NCBI GenBank assembly: GCA_047630275.1
Contig: JBLHVN010000002.1
Span: forward strand, 1,054,001 to 1,118,000
Direction of reading: 5' to 3'
DNA: 64,000 nucleotides
DNA from: GCA-2720865 sp047630275
GTDB taxonomy: Bacteria > Bdellovibrionota > Bacteriovoracia > Bacteriovoracales > Bacteriovoracaceae
The notes beneath the pieces are model-generated. The model was not told the DNA's origin, did not search any database, and saw nothing but the letters and a program-made list of their open reading frames with translations. The translations under genes and the position numbers were made by a program. Positions 36,827 through 45,249 of the stretch are shown one piece after another; within the stretch, counting starts at the first letter, position 1; each line of letters begins with the position of its first letter.

Positions 36827-36903
36827 GCAGCTGTAGCTCAGCTGGATAGAGTACCTGACTACGAATCAGGTGGTCGCAGGTTCGACTCCTGCCAGCTGCG
36901 CCA
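36827..36903 (+). tRNA. tRNA-Arg (anticodon ACG)
   Basis: Acceptor GCAGCTG/CAGCTGC, D-arm GCTCAGCTGGATAGAGT, anticodon stem CCTGA/TCAGG with loop CTACGAA (anticodon ACG), T-arm GCAGGTTCGACTCCTGC, discriminator G and encoded CCA. The wobble A must be deaminated to inosine to read CGU, CGC and CGA, the job of TadA, which is encoded 0.8 kb downstream. Confidence 0.97.
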
Positions 36904-36949
36904 TTTATTCCTAGTTTCTTTTCATCCCATTTAAAAAGACAATAGAAGT

Positions 36950-37690
36950 ATGAGAATAGTATTTAACTACCTTAAGTTAAAAGACGATTTTAACAGGCTT
37001 GAAGTACTTCATTGGGGACACTTCGCTTTCGTTTTGTTGGGTTTAACCTTTGAATTAACTAATGGCCTTGGAATAATGAGCTGGCTCATTTCAGTCGCAT
37101 TACTCTCAGTTTTCTATAAATCGTTCTTTACCACCAAGAAGGAACTCTTTTATTCTTTTTGGACTTTTAGTACGGCACTAGCATTATTCATTTTCTATAA
37201 AGTGATCTTCTCAGAATGTACTTCCTTTGAATCAGCACTACTGTATTTGACTGGCTTATCTTTGTTAGGCGTTGAAGTTTATATACTTTCTTCACCAATT
37301 TATTATCCAAGAGTTATGTGGTGGGAGTACGACTTTAGATACAGAACAGACCTGAAAGTTGATATATTTAGTGAAGCTACCGAAAAAAGCGAATCAAGAA
37401 TTACTGACTTAAGGAGAAATGCGGGTTGTATTGCTTCTTTTGAAGAGATTAAGCCCGGAACAATCATAAAGGTTGAATCCCCTCGCTATTTTAAGGGCAT
37501 TTTAGAAGTTGAAATTATTTCAAAACGAATCTACTCCCTCGGAAGACCTTTTAGTTATGGGGTTAAGTTTTGCCTAAATAATCCTGAAGAGGTATCAGCT
37601 TATAACGACCTATTAAATTTTTGGAAGAATGAATCTATAGAAAGACGTCAAAGAAAATTCACACCGAAGATAACAAATGAAAAAGTTTAA
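36950..37690 (+). CDS. membrane protein with degenerate PilZ-like domain
   Basis: 246 residues. The N-terminal half has about four hydrophobic segments (roughly 22-120); the soluble C-terminal half looks like a PilZ beta-barrel: YRTDLKVDIF, then TDLRRNAGC where PilZ has D/N-x-S-x-x-G, then PGTIIKVESP and SYGVKFCL. The RxxxR and DxSxxG ligand motifs for cyclic di-GMP are not intact, so binding is doubtful. It overlaps tadA by 14 bases and lies just after tRNA-Arg. It may be a receptor-like or structural relic; function not assigned. Confidence 0.75.
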   Translation: MRIVFNYLKLKDDFNRLEVLHWGHFAFVLLGLTFELTNGLGIMSWLISVALLSVFYKSFFTTKKELFYSFWTFSTALALFIFYKVIFSECTSFESALLYLTGLSLLGVEVYILSSPIYYPRVMWWEYDFRYRTDLKVDIFSEATEKSESRITDLRRNAGCIASFEEIKPGTIIKVESPRYFKGILEVEIISKRIYSLGRPFSYGVKFCLNNPEEVSAYNDLLNFWKNESIERRQRKFTPKITNEKV

Positions 37691-38150
37691 TGACATTGAA
37701 TGGAACATGGAAACGGCCCTTCTTGAAGCTGAACTAGCCTACAAAAGCAACGAGGTTCCGGTAGGTGCTGTAGTCGTAGATAAGTCAGGAACAATTCTAA
37801 GTAAGGCTCATAACGAAAAAGAAAGTGTATTTGATCCTTGCGGGCATGCAGAAATACTGGCTCTTAAGAGAGCCGCTTCGGCTGCAAAGAACTGGAGGCT
37901 TCAAGAGGCAACCTTATTTGTCACGCTCGAGCCTTGTCCTATGTGTCTTTCAGCTGCTCTTCATGCACGTGTAGGATCTATTGTTTTTGGTGCCTATGAT
38001 TTAAAAGGCGGGGCTTTGAGCCTAGGCTATAATCTTTATAAAGATCAAAGGTTAAATCACAATTGCTCAATTGTTGGCGGGGTGCTGCATTATAAATGCT
38101 CAAACATCCTCTCAAACTTTTTTAGAGAAAAGAGAAAGTTTCACTCGTAG
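37677..38150 (+). CDS. tadA: tRNA-specific adenosine-34 deaminase
   Basis: Deaminates the wobble adenosine of tRNA-Arg(ACG) to inosine. 157 residues with the zinc-dependent deaminase signature: HAEILALKRAA with catalytic Glu and EPCPMCLSAALHAR with the two Cys ligands. Size is normal. It shares an overlap with the PilZ-like gene and is within 1 kb of its probable substrate gene. A nucleobase deaminase such as guanine deaminase is less likely given the HAEI and PCPMC context and this neighbourhood. Confidence 0.94.
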   Translation: MKKFNDIEWNMETALLEAELAYKSNEVPVGAVVVDKSGTILSKAHNEKESVFDPCGHAEILALKRAASAAKNWRLQEATLFVTLEPCPMCLSAALHARVGSIVFGAYDLKGGALSLGYNLYKDQRLNHNCSIVGGVLHYKCSNILSNFFREKRKFHS

Positions 38151-38191
38151 ACACTTATCTTTATTTTGTGTAATTTTAACTCTCATTTTGC

Positions 38192-38279
38192 GGAGAATTG
38201 GCCGAGTGGTCGAAGGCGCTCGCTTGGAAAGCGGGTAAGCGGCAACGCTTCGTGGGTTCGAATCCCATGTTCTCCGCCA
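38192..38279 (+). tRNA. tRNA-Ser (anticodon GGA)
   Basis: Acceptor GGAGAAT/GTTCTCC, anticodon loop TTGGAAA (anticodon GGA), long variable arm, T-arm GGGTTCGAATCCC and encoded CCA. Third tRNA-Ser of the window. Upstream TAGACA-17-TAATTT overlaps the end of tadA and could be a weak promoter. Confidence 0.96.
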
Positions 38280-38333
38280 TCTTTTACTCTTTATTCTACA
38301 TAATATCGTTTTTGGTTTACGCCACGAGTCACC

Positions 38334-38362
38334 TTGACAATTGCCCCTGTTGGCCATTAAAT
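38334..38362 (+). promoter_or_regulatory. promoter of the SRP RNA gene
   Basis: Consensus -35 TTGACA (38334-38339), a 17-base spacer and TTAAAT (38357-38362). Transcription would begin near 38366-38369, at the base of the SRP RNA terminal stem. It is the closest match to the consensus that I noticed in the window. Confidence 0.85.
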
Positions 38363-38365
38363 ACA

Positions 38366-38470
38366 GGCGGTAATAGGGCGATGCAAGTGGTTGCTGGGTG
38401 AACTCCGCCAGGTCCGGAAGGAAGCAACGGTAGCTTAAGCGCCGCTGTGCATTTAGCCCTATTGCCGCTT
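38366..38470 (+). ncRNA. ffs: signal recognition particle RNA (small bacterial type, 4.5S)
   Basis: RNA part of the SRP that, with Ffh, targets membrane proteins. The universal apical loop is present as CAGGTCCGGAAGGAAGCAAC, and the ends pair over 13 bases (GCGGTAATAGGGC with GCCCTATTGCCGC, one G-T pair). Length about 105 bases, without an Alu domain. A consensus promoter lies directly upstream; the terminal stem is followed by a T-rich stretch. Confidence 0.93.
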
Positions 38471-38549
38471 ATCTTTAATTTTGCCACCCTTTTTTTTCCT
38501 CGGTAAACTCATTCATCAACATTCCAATACAAACTAAGGCTAACCTTTA

Positions 38550-40229
38550 ATGAGTTATCAAGTTCTTTCAAGAAAATGGAGACCAAAGACATTTGAAGAT
38601 GTTATTGGGCAAGAACATATTACGACTTCTTTGGTTAATTCGTTAAAAAGAAATCGGACAGGCCATGCCTATCTATTCACTGGCACAAGAGGCGTTGGAA
38701 AAACATCTGTTGCTAGAATATTCTCTAAAGCTATTAGATGTGAAAGTCTCTTGGATACAGGAAATCCATGTGAAGTTTGTGAAAGCTGTAAAAGTTTTGG
38801 AGATAACCAGACTTTAGATATCATTGAAATTGATGGAGCTTCGAATAACTCGGTTGATAATATTCGCGAGCTTATAAGCAATGTACAGTTCTTACCAACT
38901 TCTGGAAAATATAGGGTTTATATTATTGATGAAGTACATATGCTTTCTACAAGTGCCTTCAATGCTTTGTTGAAAACTCTGGAAGAACCACCAGAGCATG
39001 TGATCTTTATCTTCGCTACAACTGAACCCGAAAAGATTTTAGATACAGTACTATCAAGATGCCAAAGGTTTGACTTTAGAAGTCCTAATAAAGAAAAGTT
39101 AAATAGCCTTCTTCAAAAGATTGCTGAGAAAGAGGATATAAAGTTTGAGAACAATAATATTGTCGATAAGATTAGTTTCTTTGGAAATGGATCTGTAAGA
39201 GACTCACTTAGCATTCTTGATCAACTACTAACATTTTCTGAGAATAATTATATTGATGAAAATACTTTGTTTTTAGGATTGGGATTGGCAAAACAGTCTA
39301 GCCTCTATGACTTAGTTAATTTTATTTTAAAGAATGAACATGAGCAGATGGTAAATCTCTATAGAAATCTTCAACTAGAGAATATTTCATCGGAAAAGAT
39401 CTACCATGGTTTAATTGATACTTTTTACGAACTTATTAATTCATTAATGGGTGGTGATACAAACTATCCTCATTCAATTGAAGGTTATGGTCCGCAAGAA
39501 TTGATGTGGATTTATGAAACATTATCTAGAGACCTAGATTGGGCTTTAAAGTCTTATGATGTTGGAAAGTCATTAGAAATAATTCTACAAAAGATTTCAT
39601 TACGAAGAGAATCACTGTCGAGTAAAGCAAACCTTCCAGTAAAAAAAAAGGCCATAGTTAAAACAAAAGAAATCCCTGAAGAGGTTCTAGAGGAACTTAA
39701 GCCTGAGCCCGTGATTGATGAAGAAGTTTCCGTAGTAACTGAGCCTATTGCAGCTGAAGAAGAAATTGTTCATGAAGAAGAGAAGACAGTAATAGAAAGC
39801 ACTGAAAAAACCTGGAAAGGTTTTCTGGCCCATGTGCATGAGATTTCTCCAGTAACAGGACATAATCTTGAGCAGGGGAATATTAACTCAGAGCCAAAGA
39901 TTATATCAGGGAATCTCGTTGTAGAAATAGGGTTTCCAAAATCAGCTAAGGTCTTTTTTGAGTACCTATCTCAATCAGAGATTCAAAAAAAGCTCTCTAA
40001 AGAATTCAGTGAGTACTACTGTGTAGAAATAGAGAAGATCATCTTAAACTTTGATTTAAAGGGGCAAGAGGATAGCTTTAGGTCTGTAGCTAATATCAAA
40101 GATGAAGAGCATGAAGAAAAGATTAAGAAAAAAGAGGAAGATTTATTAAATAACCCTAATTTAAAAATGGCAGAGACGCTTTTTAATACAAAAGTAGATA
40201 AAGTGGTCGTAAACAAACAAGATAAGTGA
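38550..40229 (+). CDS. dnaX: DNA polymerase III subunit tau (and probably gamma)
   Basis: Clamp-loader ATPase of the replicase, 559 residues. Walker A GTRGVGKTS (about 45-53), zinc Cys cluster CESLLDTGNPCEVCESC, Walker B IIDEVHMLS and the SRC arginine finger (DTVLSRCQRFDF) are intact. Domain III ends about residue 360, then an A9G run (39641-39650) encoding VKKK precedes a charged linker and a C-terminal domain. The run probably allows a shorter gamma form. AAGG lies 10 bases before the ATG. First of dnaX-ybaB-recR-Roadblock-mglA. Confidence 0.96.
   Translation: MSYQVLSRKWRPKTFEDVIGQEHITTSLVNSLKRNRTGHAYLFTGTRGVGKTSVARIFSKAIRCESLLDTGNPCEVCESCKSFGDNQTLDIIEIDGASNNSVDNIRELISNVQFLPTSGKYRVYIIDEVHMLSTSAFNALLKTLEEPPEHVIFIFATTEPEKILDTVLSRCQRFDFRSPNKEKLNSLLQKIAEKEDIKFENNNIVDKISFFGNGSVRDSLSILDQLLTFSENNYIDENTLFLGLGLAKQSSLYDLVNFILKNEHEQMVNLYRNLQLENISSEKIYHGLIDTFYELINSLMGGDTNYPHSIEGYGPQELMWIYETLSRDLDWALKSYDVGKSLEIILQKISLRRESLSSKANLPVKKKAIVKTKEIPEEVLEELKPEPVIDEEVSVVTEPIAAEEEIVHEEEKTVIESTEKTWKGFLAHVHEISPVTGHNLEQGNINSEPKIISGNLVVEIGFPKSAKVFFEYLSQSEIQKKLSKEFSEYYCVEIEKIILNFDLKGQEDSFRSVANIKDEEHEEKIKKKEEDLLNNPNLKMAETLFNTKVDKVVVNKQDK
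39641..39650 (+). other. A9G slippery site in dnaX
   Basis: Nine A then G, read as GTA AAA AAA AAG in frame zero. A -1 shift reads GGC CAT AGT then TAA; a +1 shift (or loss of one A) reads CCA then TAG. Either event ends translation at once, giving a protein of about 370 residues that stops just after domain III, like gamma of E. coli or the slippage product of Thermus dnaX. Confidence 0.65.
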
Positions 40230-40236
40230 GGTAGAT

Positions 40237-40551
40237 ATGGCAAAGAATATGAATAACTTAATGAAGCAAGCTCAGCAAATGCAACAAAAAATGTCTACGC
40301 TACAAAAAGAATTAGAGACCAGAGAGATGGACTTTTCTTCAGGTGGTGGAATGATCAAGATTAAGATAAATGGAAAACAAGAAATAATAGATTTTAGCAT
40401 TGATAAGGAATGTGTTGATCCCAATGATGTTGATATGCTCGAGGAGCTAGTTAAGACAGCAGTTAATCAGGCTGTTAAAGAGTCTCAAGATATGGTTTCT
40501 AAAGCTATGTCCAAAGTAACTGGTGGACTCTCTATTCCAGGACTTTTTTAA
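40237..40551 (+). CDS. YbaB/EbfC-family nucleoid-associated protein
   Basis: Small DNA-binding protein, 104 residues, usual dnaX-ybaB-recR position. The family pattern is clear: an N-terminal helix MKQAQQMQQKMSTLQKELE, central GGGMIKIKINGKQEI, and a C-terminal helix LVKTAVNQAVKESQDMVS followed by GLSIPGLF. GAGGT precedes the ATG seven bases after dnaX. Confidence 0.95.
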   Translation: MAKNMNNLMKQAQQMQQKMSTLQKELETREMDFSSGGGMIKIKINGKQEIIDFSIDKECVDPNDVDMLEELVKTAVNQAVKESQDMVSKAMSKVTGGLSIPGLF

Positions 40552-40553
40552 TA

Positions 40554-41147
40554 ATGGAACTTCCTGGCACATTGAACGAGGCAGTCACTCAACTTAAGCG
40601 ATTACCAGGAATTGGTGAAAGATCTGCTATAAGATTGGCACTCTCAATTCTCAGCTGGGATAAAGAGAATATTAAAAACCTAAGCTCAAGTCTTAATGGT
40701 CTTTTAGAGATTAAGAACTGCACAAGTTGCAACGCACTTTGTGATAGAGAAATCTGTAGCCTCTGCCAAGATCCAAATAGAATAGATAAACCAATAATGT
40801 GTGTTGTTGAATCTATGAGTGACTTACTAGCAATTGAAAATAGTGGTGAATTTTCTGGATCTTACTTTGTACTCACAGGCGTATTAAATCCTTTGAAGGG
40901 AATTGGACCAGATGAAATAGGAGTCCCAAATCTTTGTAAGGCTGCTATTAATAGGAAGATAAGCAATATCGTTTTAGCAGTGAACCCATCGATTGAAGGT
41001 GATGCGACTTGTTCTTATCTAAATGAAGTATTACCAGATGGTATTATAGTAGATAGAATAGGATTTGGTGTGCCAATGGGTGGTAGTTTAGAGTATTTAG
41101 ACTCAATGACTATTTCTCAAGCATTAAAAAATAGAAAAACATTATGA
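40554..41147 (+). CDS. recR: recombination mediator RecR
   Basis: With RecO/RecF helps load RecA at gaps. 197 residues: helix-hairpin-helix LKRLPGIGERSAIRLA, zinc motif CTSCNALCDREICSLC, and a Toprim domain beginning IMCVVESMSDLLAIE with the usual tail. Follows ybaB by two bases and overlaps the Roadblock-like gene by four. Confidence 0.96.
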   Translation: MELPGTLNEAVTQLKRLPGIGERSAIRLALSILSWDKENIKNLSSSLNGLLEIKNCTSCNALCDREICSLCQDPNRIDKPIMCVVESMSDLLAIENSGEFSGSYFVLTGVLNPLKGIGPDEIGVPNLCKAAINRKISNIVLAVNPSIEGDATCSYLNEVLPDGIIVDRIGFGVPMGGSLEYLDSMTISQALKNRKTL

Positions 41148-41626
41148 TAGATAAAACAACCCTAAGAGAATCATTAGATAAGATCTTAAAGAAGAATTCT
41201 TTTGATAGTACGCTCATTCTAGCGCGCCAAGATGGTATTATCGTCTTTGAACAAGATGAAAACTTAAGTTTGCAGAAAAAACAAGCTTTAGGTGCTCTAA
41301 TGGCTGGTGCTTGGCAGGCTGCCGAAGCAATGGCCGATTTCTTCCCTACGGAAGGAAGCAGCTTTTTTCGACTCGGTTTTGATACTTCTGATTCAGGAAT
41401 CTATGTCCTACCGATTGAAACTAGCGAAGAAGTTTTTTATGTTGGTTTATTTTACAAAAATGAGTTAAATCCAGCAGTATTAAAAAATAAGCTCAGGTCA
41501 TTATCACATCAGATCTTACAAGAATTGAGTGTGTACTTTGATGCTAGAGAAAATTTGAACAAACCACTTTTTGAAAATATTACTGATGATGAAATTGAAA
41601 ATATATTTTCAGTGGCAGGAGTATAG
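41144..41626 (+). CDS. Roadblock/LC7-like protein, candidate MglB-type partner of MglA
   Basis: 160 residues. The fold pattern is Roadblock-like: STLILARQDGIIVFEQD (strand, Gly turn), helix KQALGALMAGAWQAAEAMADF, strands FFRLGFDTSDSGIYVLPI and VFYVGLFYK, then a C-terminal helix. MglB in myxobacteria is a Roadblock GAP of about this length encoded next to mglA, and here the gene lies two bases before mglA. Direct sequence similarity to MglB is low by eye, so the GAP role is inferred from position. Confidence 0.78.
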   Translation: MIDKTTLRESLDKILKKNSFDSTLILARQDGIIVFEQDENLSLQKKQALGALMAGAWQAAEAMADFFPTEGSSFFRLGFDTSDSGIYVLPIETSEEVFYVGLFYKNELNPAVLKNKLRSLSHQILQELSVYFDARENLNKPLFENITDDEIENIFSVAGV

Positions 41627-41628
41627 AT

Positions 41629-42216
41629 ATGTCCTTTGTAAATTATCAAACGAAGGAAGTTAATTGTAAGATTGTTTTCTACGGACCAGGAATGGGCGGG
41701 AAAACAACAAATATACAATTCGTTTATAAAAAAACAGCCGGTGACTCTCGCGGTGACATGATTAGTTTAAGTACTGAAAATGAAAGAACACTCTTTTTTG
41801 ATTTCTTACCACTAGATCTCGGAGAGATTAGAGGTTTTAAAACAAGGTTTCATTTATATACAGTTCCAGGACAAGTATTCTATGAAGCAAGCCGTAAACT
41901 AATCTTAAGAGGTGTCGATGGGATAGTTTTCGTCGCAGACTCTCAAGTTGAGAGAATGGAAGCCAATATTGAAAGTCTAAAAGGCATGGAGCAAAATCTT
42001 AAAGAGCAAGGTTATGACTTAGGGCAATTACCTATTGTTATGCAATGGAATAAAAGAGACCTTCCCAATGTCGTCTCTATCGAAGAGTTAGAAACAAAAT
42101 TAAATCCACGAAATCTCCCCTCTTTTGAGTCAGTAGCTGTTGAGGGAAAAGGTGTTTTTGAGACTTTAAAGAATATTAGTAAATTAGTTTTAATGAACTT
42201 AAAGTCAGGACTCTAA
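41629..42216 (+). CDS. mglA: MglA-type Ras-like GTPase
   Basis: Polarity and motility switch known from Myxococcus and, in Bdellovibrio, linked to predation. 195 residues with the MglA-specific P-loop GPGMGGKTTN (about 20-29), TVPGQVFYEASRKLIL (switch II region), VDGIVFVADSQ and the base motif QWNKRDLP (NKRD). This pattern differs from Era/Obg-like GTPases and is diagnostic. Ends four bases into the convergent hydrolase gene. The Roadblock-like gene upstream is its natural partner. Confidence 0.93.
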   Translation: MSFVNYQTKEVNCKIVFYGPGMGGKTTNIQFVYKKTAGDSRGDMISLSTENERTLFFDFLPLDLGEIRGFKTRFHLYTVPGQVFYEASRKLILRGVDGIVFVADSQVERMEANIESLKGMEQNLKEQGYDLGQLPIVMQWNKRDLPNVVSIEELETKLNPRNLPSFESVAVEGKGVFETLKNISKLVLMNLKSGL

Positions 42217-43409
42217 GATAAACAATTGATGTATTGTAAATATATAACATGGGCTTCAAGAAGTGCCTCTTGATTATAGGTACTAGACCTAGTACCTATC
42301 AAGTGATGCCCTTTCATTATTCCAAAGTTATGAGAGTCAAAGTAGCTAGGGAAAAGGGCATTTTCCGCGACCACTACCCCATCATTTAATTTGTCGTTTT
42401 GAAAGAAAGCCTTAGTTAAAATCATCCAGAAATGACTTTCCTTCCAATTTGATTCCATGGCCAAGGAAGTATAAAAATTTAGTTTAGGAAGTTTCTTATG
42501 ATTTTCTGCGAACCATAGTTTTTGTTGCTCTTGAGAGAGTGACTCTTGGAACTCTTTAAATAATAGATCTGTTTGTTTCTCAAAAAATTTATAAATTTGG
42601 TTATCTGAATAGTTATGAAGTGAATTGATCAATTTTAAAAGCTTATGATTTAAATGATTAGCTCCAAGAATGGGACTAGCAATTGTGGAAAGTCCCACAA
42701 CTTTATCATTTGAAAACTCTGGATTGTCCGCTAGAAAATGTAGGCAATCAACCCCACCCTTTGAGAATCCTAGCAACCAAAGTTTTTCATCTGGATTGTC
42801 ATTAGCGTAATCAATAAGCTGCTCTTTAAGGAGGTTGGAGTTAAACTCCACACTTTTAGTTCCATCTACTTTTGGACAAATATAATGAGTTCCTAGATTT
42901 TGGGATAGGTGTTGAGCCCCTCTTTCAAAGGCAGCATTAGAGAATATTTCATTCAGAACACCAGAGACTAACACAAGTGTTGTTTTAAATGGCTCAGGTG
43001 CGAGTTTTAAAGAAGAGTTATGTTCCGGATGATCGTGGTTAAAAACCCTTTCCCGAAAAATAGCTGAAAATATCTCTTTAGGAGAAGCCTGGAAAGAATC
43101 GATGGGTATTTTTTTTGAAACAGAATCTATGATGGAGAGATCTGCTTCCGAGAGTTTGATAGGTTCTGCTTTAGAAAAATCTACATGCGAGGTTAAGTAA
43201 CGAAGAAAAGAGCGGCTAATAAAAACCCCAGAGGTAGTTAATCCTCTTGTTAAGATGACTAGGTTCTTCACACTTGGCTCGGCACTAAAGTCTTCTATCC
43301 TAGAGACAATTTCATCACTACCAACTGCGGCCGCTTTTTTAAGACGTAAACGCTTTTTAGTGCTCTTTTTAATATAACTTTCAATATAAGATTTGATTTC
43401 AACTTTCAT
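42213..43409 (-). CDS. alpha/beta-hydrolase-like protein of unknown substrate
   Basis: 398 residues, no signal peptide, basic N-terminus. The nucleophile elbow is seen in WLLGFSKGGVDCLHFL (about 192-207; GxSxGG), preceded by TTLVLVSGVLNEIF, and a candidate catalytic His lies in GIMKGHHLIGTR near the C-terminus. I cannot name the family. It converges on mglA and diverges from mtnP with about 60 bases between starts. A -10-like TATCAT ends seven bases before the ATG and no ribosome site is visible, so it may be leaderless, but this is weak. Confidence 0.78.
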   Translation of the reverse strand: MKVEIKSYIESYIKKSTKKRLRLKKAAAVGSDEIVSRIEDFSAEPSVKNLVILTRGLTTSGVFISRSFLRYLTSHVDFSKAEPIKLSEADLSIIDSVSKKIPIDSFQASPKEIFSAIFRERVFNHDHPEHNSSLKLAPEPFKTTLVLVSGVLNEIFSNAAFERGAQHLSQNLGTHYICPKVDGTKSVEFNSNLLKEQLIDYANDNPDEKLWLLGFSKGGVDCLHFLADNPEFSNDKVVGLSTIASPILGANHLNHKLLKLINSLHNYSDNQIYKFFEKQTDLLFKEFQESLSQEQQKLWFAENHKKLPKLNFYTSLAMESNWKESHFWMILTKAFFQNDKLNDGVVVAENALFPSYFDSHNFGIMKGHHLIGTRSSTYNQEALLEAHVIYLQYINCLS

Positions 43410-43470
43410 AGCTAAGATGATATTTTGGCACTGCGGAAGAAACGAGTCAAATAGAGTAAAAGGAGCAAAG

Positions 43471-44310
43471 ATGTCTGAAATTGGTATTATTGGTGGTAGC
43501 GGAGTGTATGCCCTCGAAGGTATTAAGATTGTAAATGAACATGAGGTCCAAACTCCTTTTGGAAATCCTAGCGATAAAATTATAGAAGCAGAGTTAAATG
43601 GTATTAAAGTATACTTTCTACCGAGACACGGAAGAAATCATAGTGTCTTACCTCATGAAGTAAATTATAGAGCAAATATATTTGCATTAAAGAAACTAGG
43701 TGTTGAATACTTAATTTCTGTATCAGCAGTTGGGAGCCTTAAAGAAGAACTACCTCCAAAAACCTTTGTGACCCCTGACAATTTTATAGATTGGACTAAG
43801 GGTAAGAGGGATAGGACTTTCTTTGGAAATGGAATCGTTGCCCATGTTTCAACAGCTTATCCAGTAGAGGAAAAACTAAGAAAGATAATTCATAACTGCT
43901 GCGTCTCAGCGGATATTAAATGTTCTGATGGAGGATCTTATATTTGCATTGAGGGGCCTCAATTTTCTTCTCGAGCAGAGTCCGAAATCTACCGAGGTTT
44001 TGGGGCAAGTGTTATCGGAATGACAAATGTCCCAGAGTCCTATTTAGCAAAAGAAGCTGGAATGGCATATGCAACCATGGCCATGGTAACTGACTATGAT
44101 TGTTGGAAAGAAGAGCATTGTGCAATTGATGAGATCTTGCTTGTAATGGGCGAGAACAATAAAAATGCCAACAAAGTACTGCCTTCAATAATAACTTCCC
44201 TTAATGAAAATAAGTTTGAAGTGAACAAGGAAAATCGTATCGGAATCATGACACCTATTGAAAGCTTAAATGCAGCCCAAAGAGAAATAGTAGAGGTTCT
44301 TGTTAAATAA
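43471..44310 (+). CDS. mtnP: S-methyl-5'-thioadenosine phosphorylase
   Basis: Cleaves methylthioadenosine to adenine and methylthioribose-1-phosphate in methionine salvage and polyamine metabolism. 279 residues from the ATG with AAAGGAG upstream; an in-frame start at 43393 overlaps the divergent gene and has no such site. Motifs: GIIGGSGVYAL, FLPRHGRNHSVLPHEVNYRA, SAVGSLKEEL, EGPQFSSRAESEIYR, IGMTNVPE and VTDYDCW; the last favours MTA over guanosine/inosine. Stop overlaps the rsmH ATG. Confidence 0.93.
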   Translation: MSEIGIIGGSGVYALEGIKIVNEHEVQTPFGNPSDKIIEAELNGIKVYFLPRHGRNHSVLPHEVNYRANIFALKKLGVEYLISVSAVGSLKEELPPKTFVTPDNFIDWTKGKRDRTFFGNGIVAHVSTAYPVEEKLRKIIHNCCVSADIKCSDGGSYICIEGPQFSSRAESEIYRGFGASVIGMTNVPESYLAKEAGMAYATMAMVTDYDCWKEEHCAIDEILLVMGENNKNANKVLPSIITSLNENKFEVNKENRIGIMTPIESLNAAQREIVEVLVK

Positions 44311-45242
44311 TGACTTTTGAATTTGAAAAACATATTTCCGTTATGAGAAATGAAATTGTTGAGAATATTAGAGACAATTTTGAATCAAAAGAACAGATTA
44401 TAGGTGCAGACCTGACTTTCGGTGGTGGAGGTCATGTTTTTTCAATCCTTGAAGTACTCCCGAAGACTTTTATTTATGGAGTAGACCAGGACCCCGATGC
44501 AATTGAGAATGGAAAAAAGAAGATAGAAGGTAGTCCTTACAAAGATCAGATCGAACTAATCTATTCAAACTTTGTAGATTTTCCAGGTATCTTTAATAAA
44601 CTCAAGAAACATGAAAGCCTAGATTTTATTACTCTAGATTTAGGTGTATCAAGCCATCAATTTGATAAGTTTGAAAGAGGATTTTCATACCGAGAAGATG
44701 GTCCTTTAGATATGCGAATGAACTACAAAGATGATGAAGTCTTAACCGCTTCTGATATTGTGAATACTTATGAAGAAGAAGATCTCGCTAATCTTATCTT
44801 CAAGTATGGAGAAGAAAGATTAAGCCGAAGAATAGCTAAGAATATTGTTGAAAAAAGAAGAGAGAAGCCCTTTTTAACGACGAAGGACTTAGAAGAAACA
44901 GTTTTTTTATCTTACCCTGCAAGACAAAGGCATAAGAAGCCCCACCCTGCGACTAGAACATTTCAGGCATTAAGAATTGCAGTTAACAGGGAGTTAGATG
45001 TAGTATCCGACGTTATCCCACAACTATATCCTCTCTTAAATGATGGTGGGATTATTCAAATTATTAGCTTCCATTCTCTAGAAGATAGGATAGTAAAATG
45101 GTCATTTAAAGATGCGGCTAAAGAAGACGATCAATTAAAAATATTGACTAAAAAACCAGTTTTACCAACACAAACAGAAATTTTAAACAATCCTAGAGCG
45201 AGAAGTGCTAAACTAAGAGTAATAAAAAAAATTACTAGTTGA
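44310..45242 (+). CDS. rsmH: 16S rRNA (cytosine-1402 N4)-methyltransferase RsmH
   Basis: Usual dcw-cluster methyltransferase (formerly MraW), 310 residues. The AdoMet site ADLTFGGGGHVFSI (about 33-46), VDQDPDAIE, DLGVSSHQFD, the DGPLDMRMN motif and the C-terminal ISFHSLEDRIVK are intact. No mraZ is seen before it; mtnP precedes with a one-base overlap. Starts the cell-division gene cluster. Confidence 0.97.
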   Translation: MTFEFEKHISVMRNEIVENIRDNFESKEQIIGADLTFGGGGHVFSILEVLPKTFIYGVDQDPDAIENGKKKIEGSPYKDQIELIYSNFVDFPGIFNKLKKHESLDFITLDLGVSSHQFDKFERGFSYREDGPLDMRMNYKDDEVLTASDIVNTYEEEDLANLIFKYGEERLSRRIAKNIVEKRREKPFLTTKDLEETVFLSYPARQRHKKPHPATRTFQALRIAVNRELDVVSDVIPQLYPLLNDGGIIQIISFHSLEDRIVKWSFKDAAKEDDQLKILTKKPVLPTQTEILNNPRARSAKLRVIKKITS

Positions 45243-45249
45243 GTTTAGT

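Noticed and set aside
38148..38176. Promoter for tRNA-Ser(GGA): TAGACA-17-TAATTT
   Set aside because: The -10 matches only three of six bases, too weak for a separate feature, though location is right.
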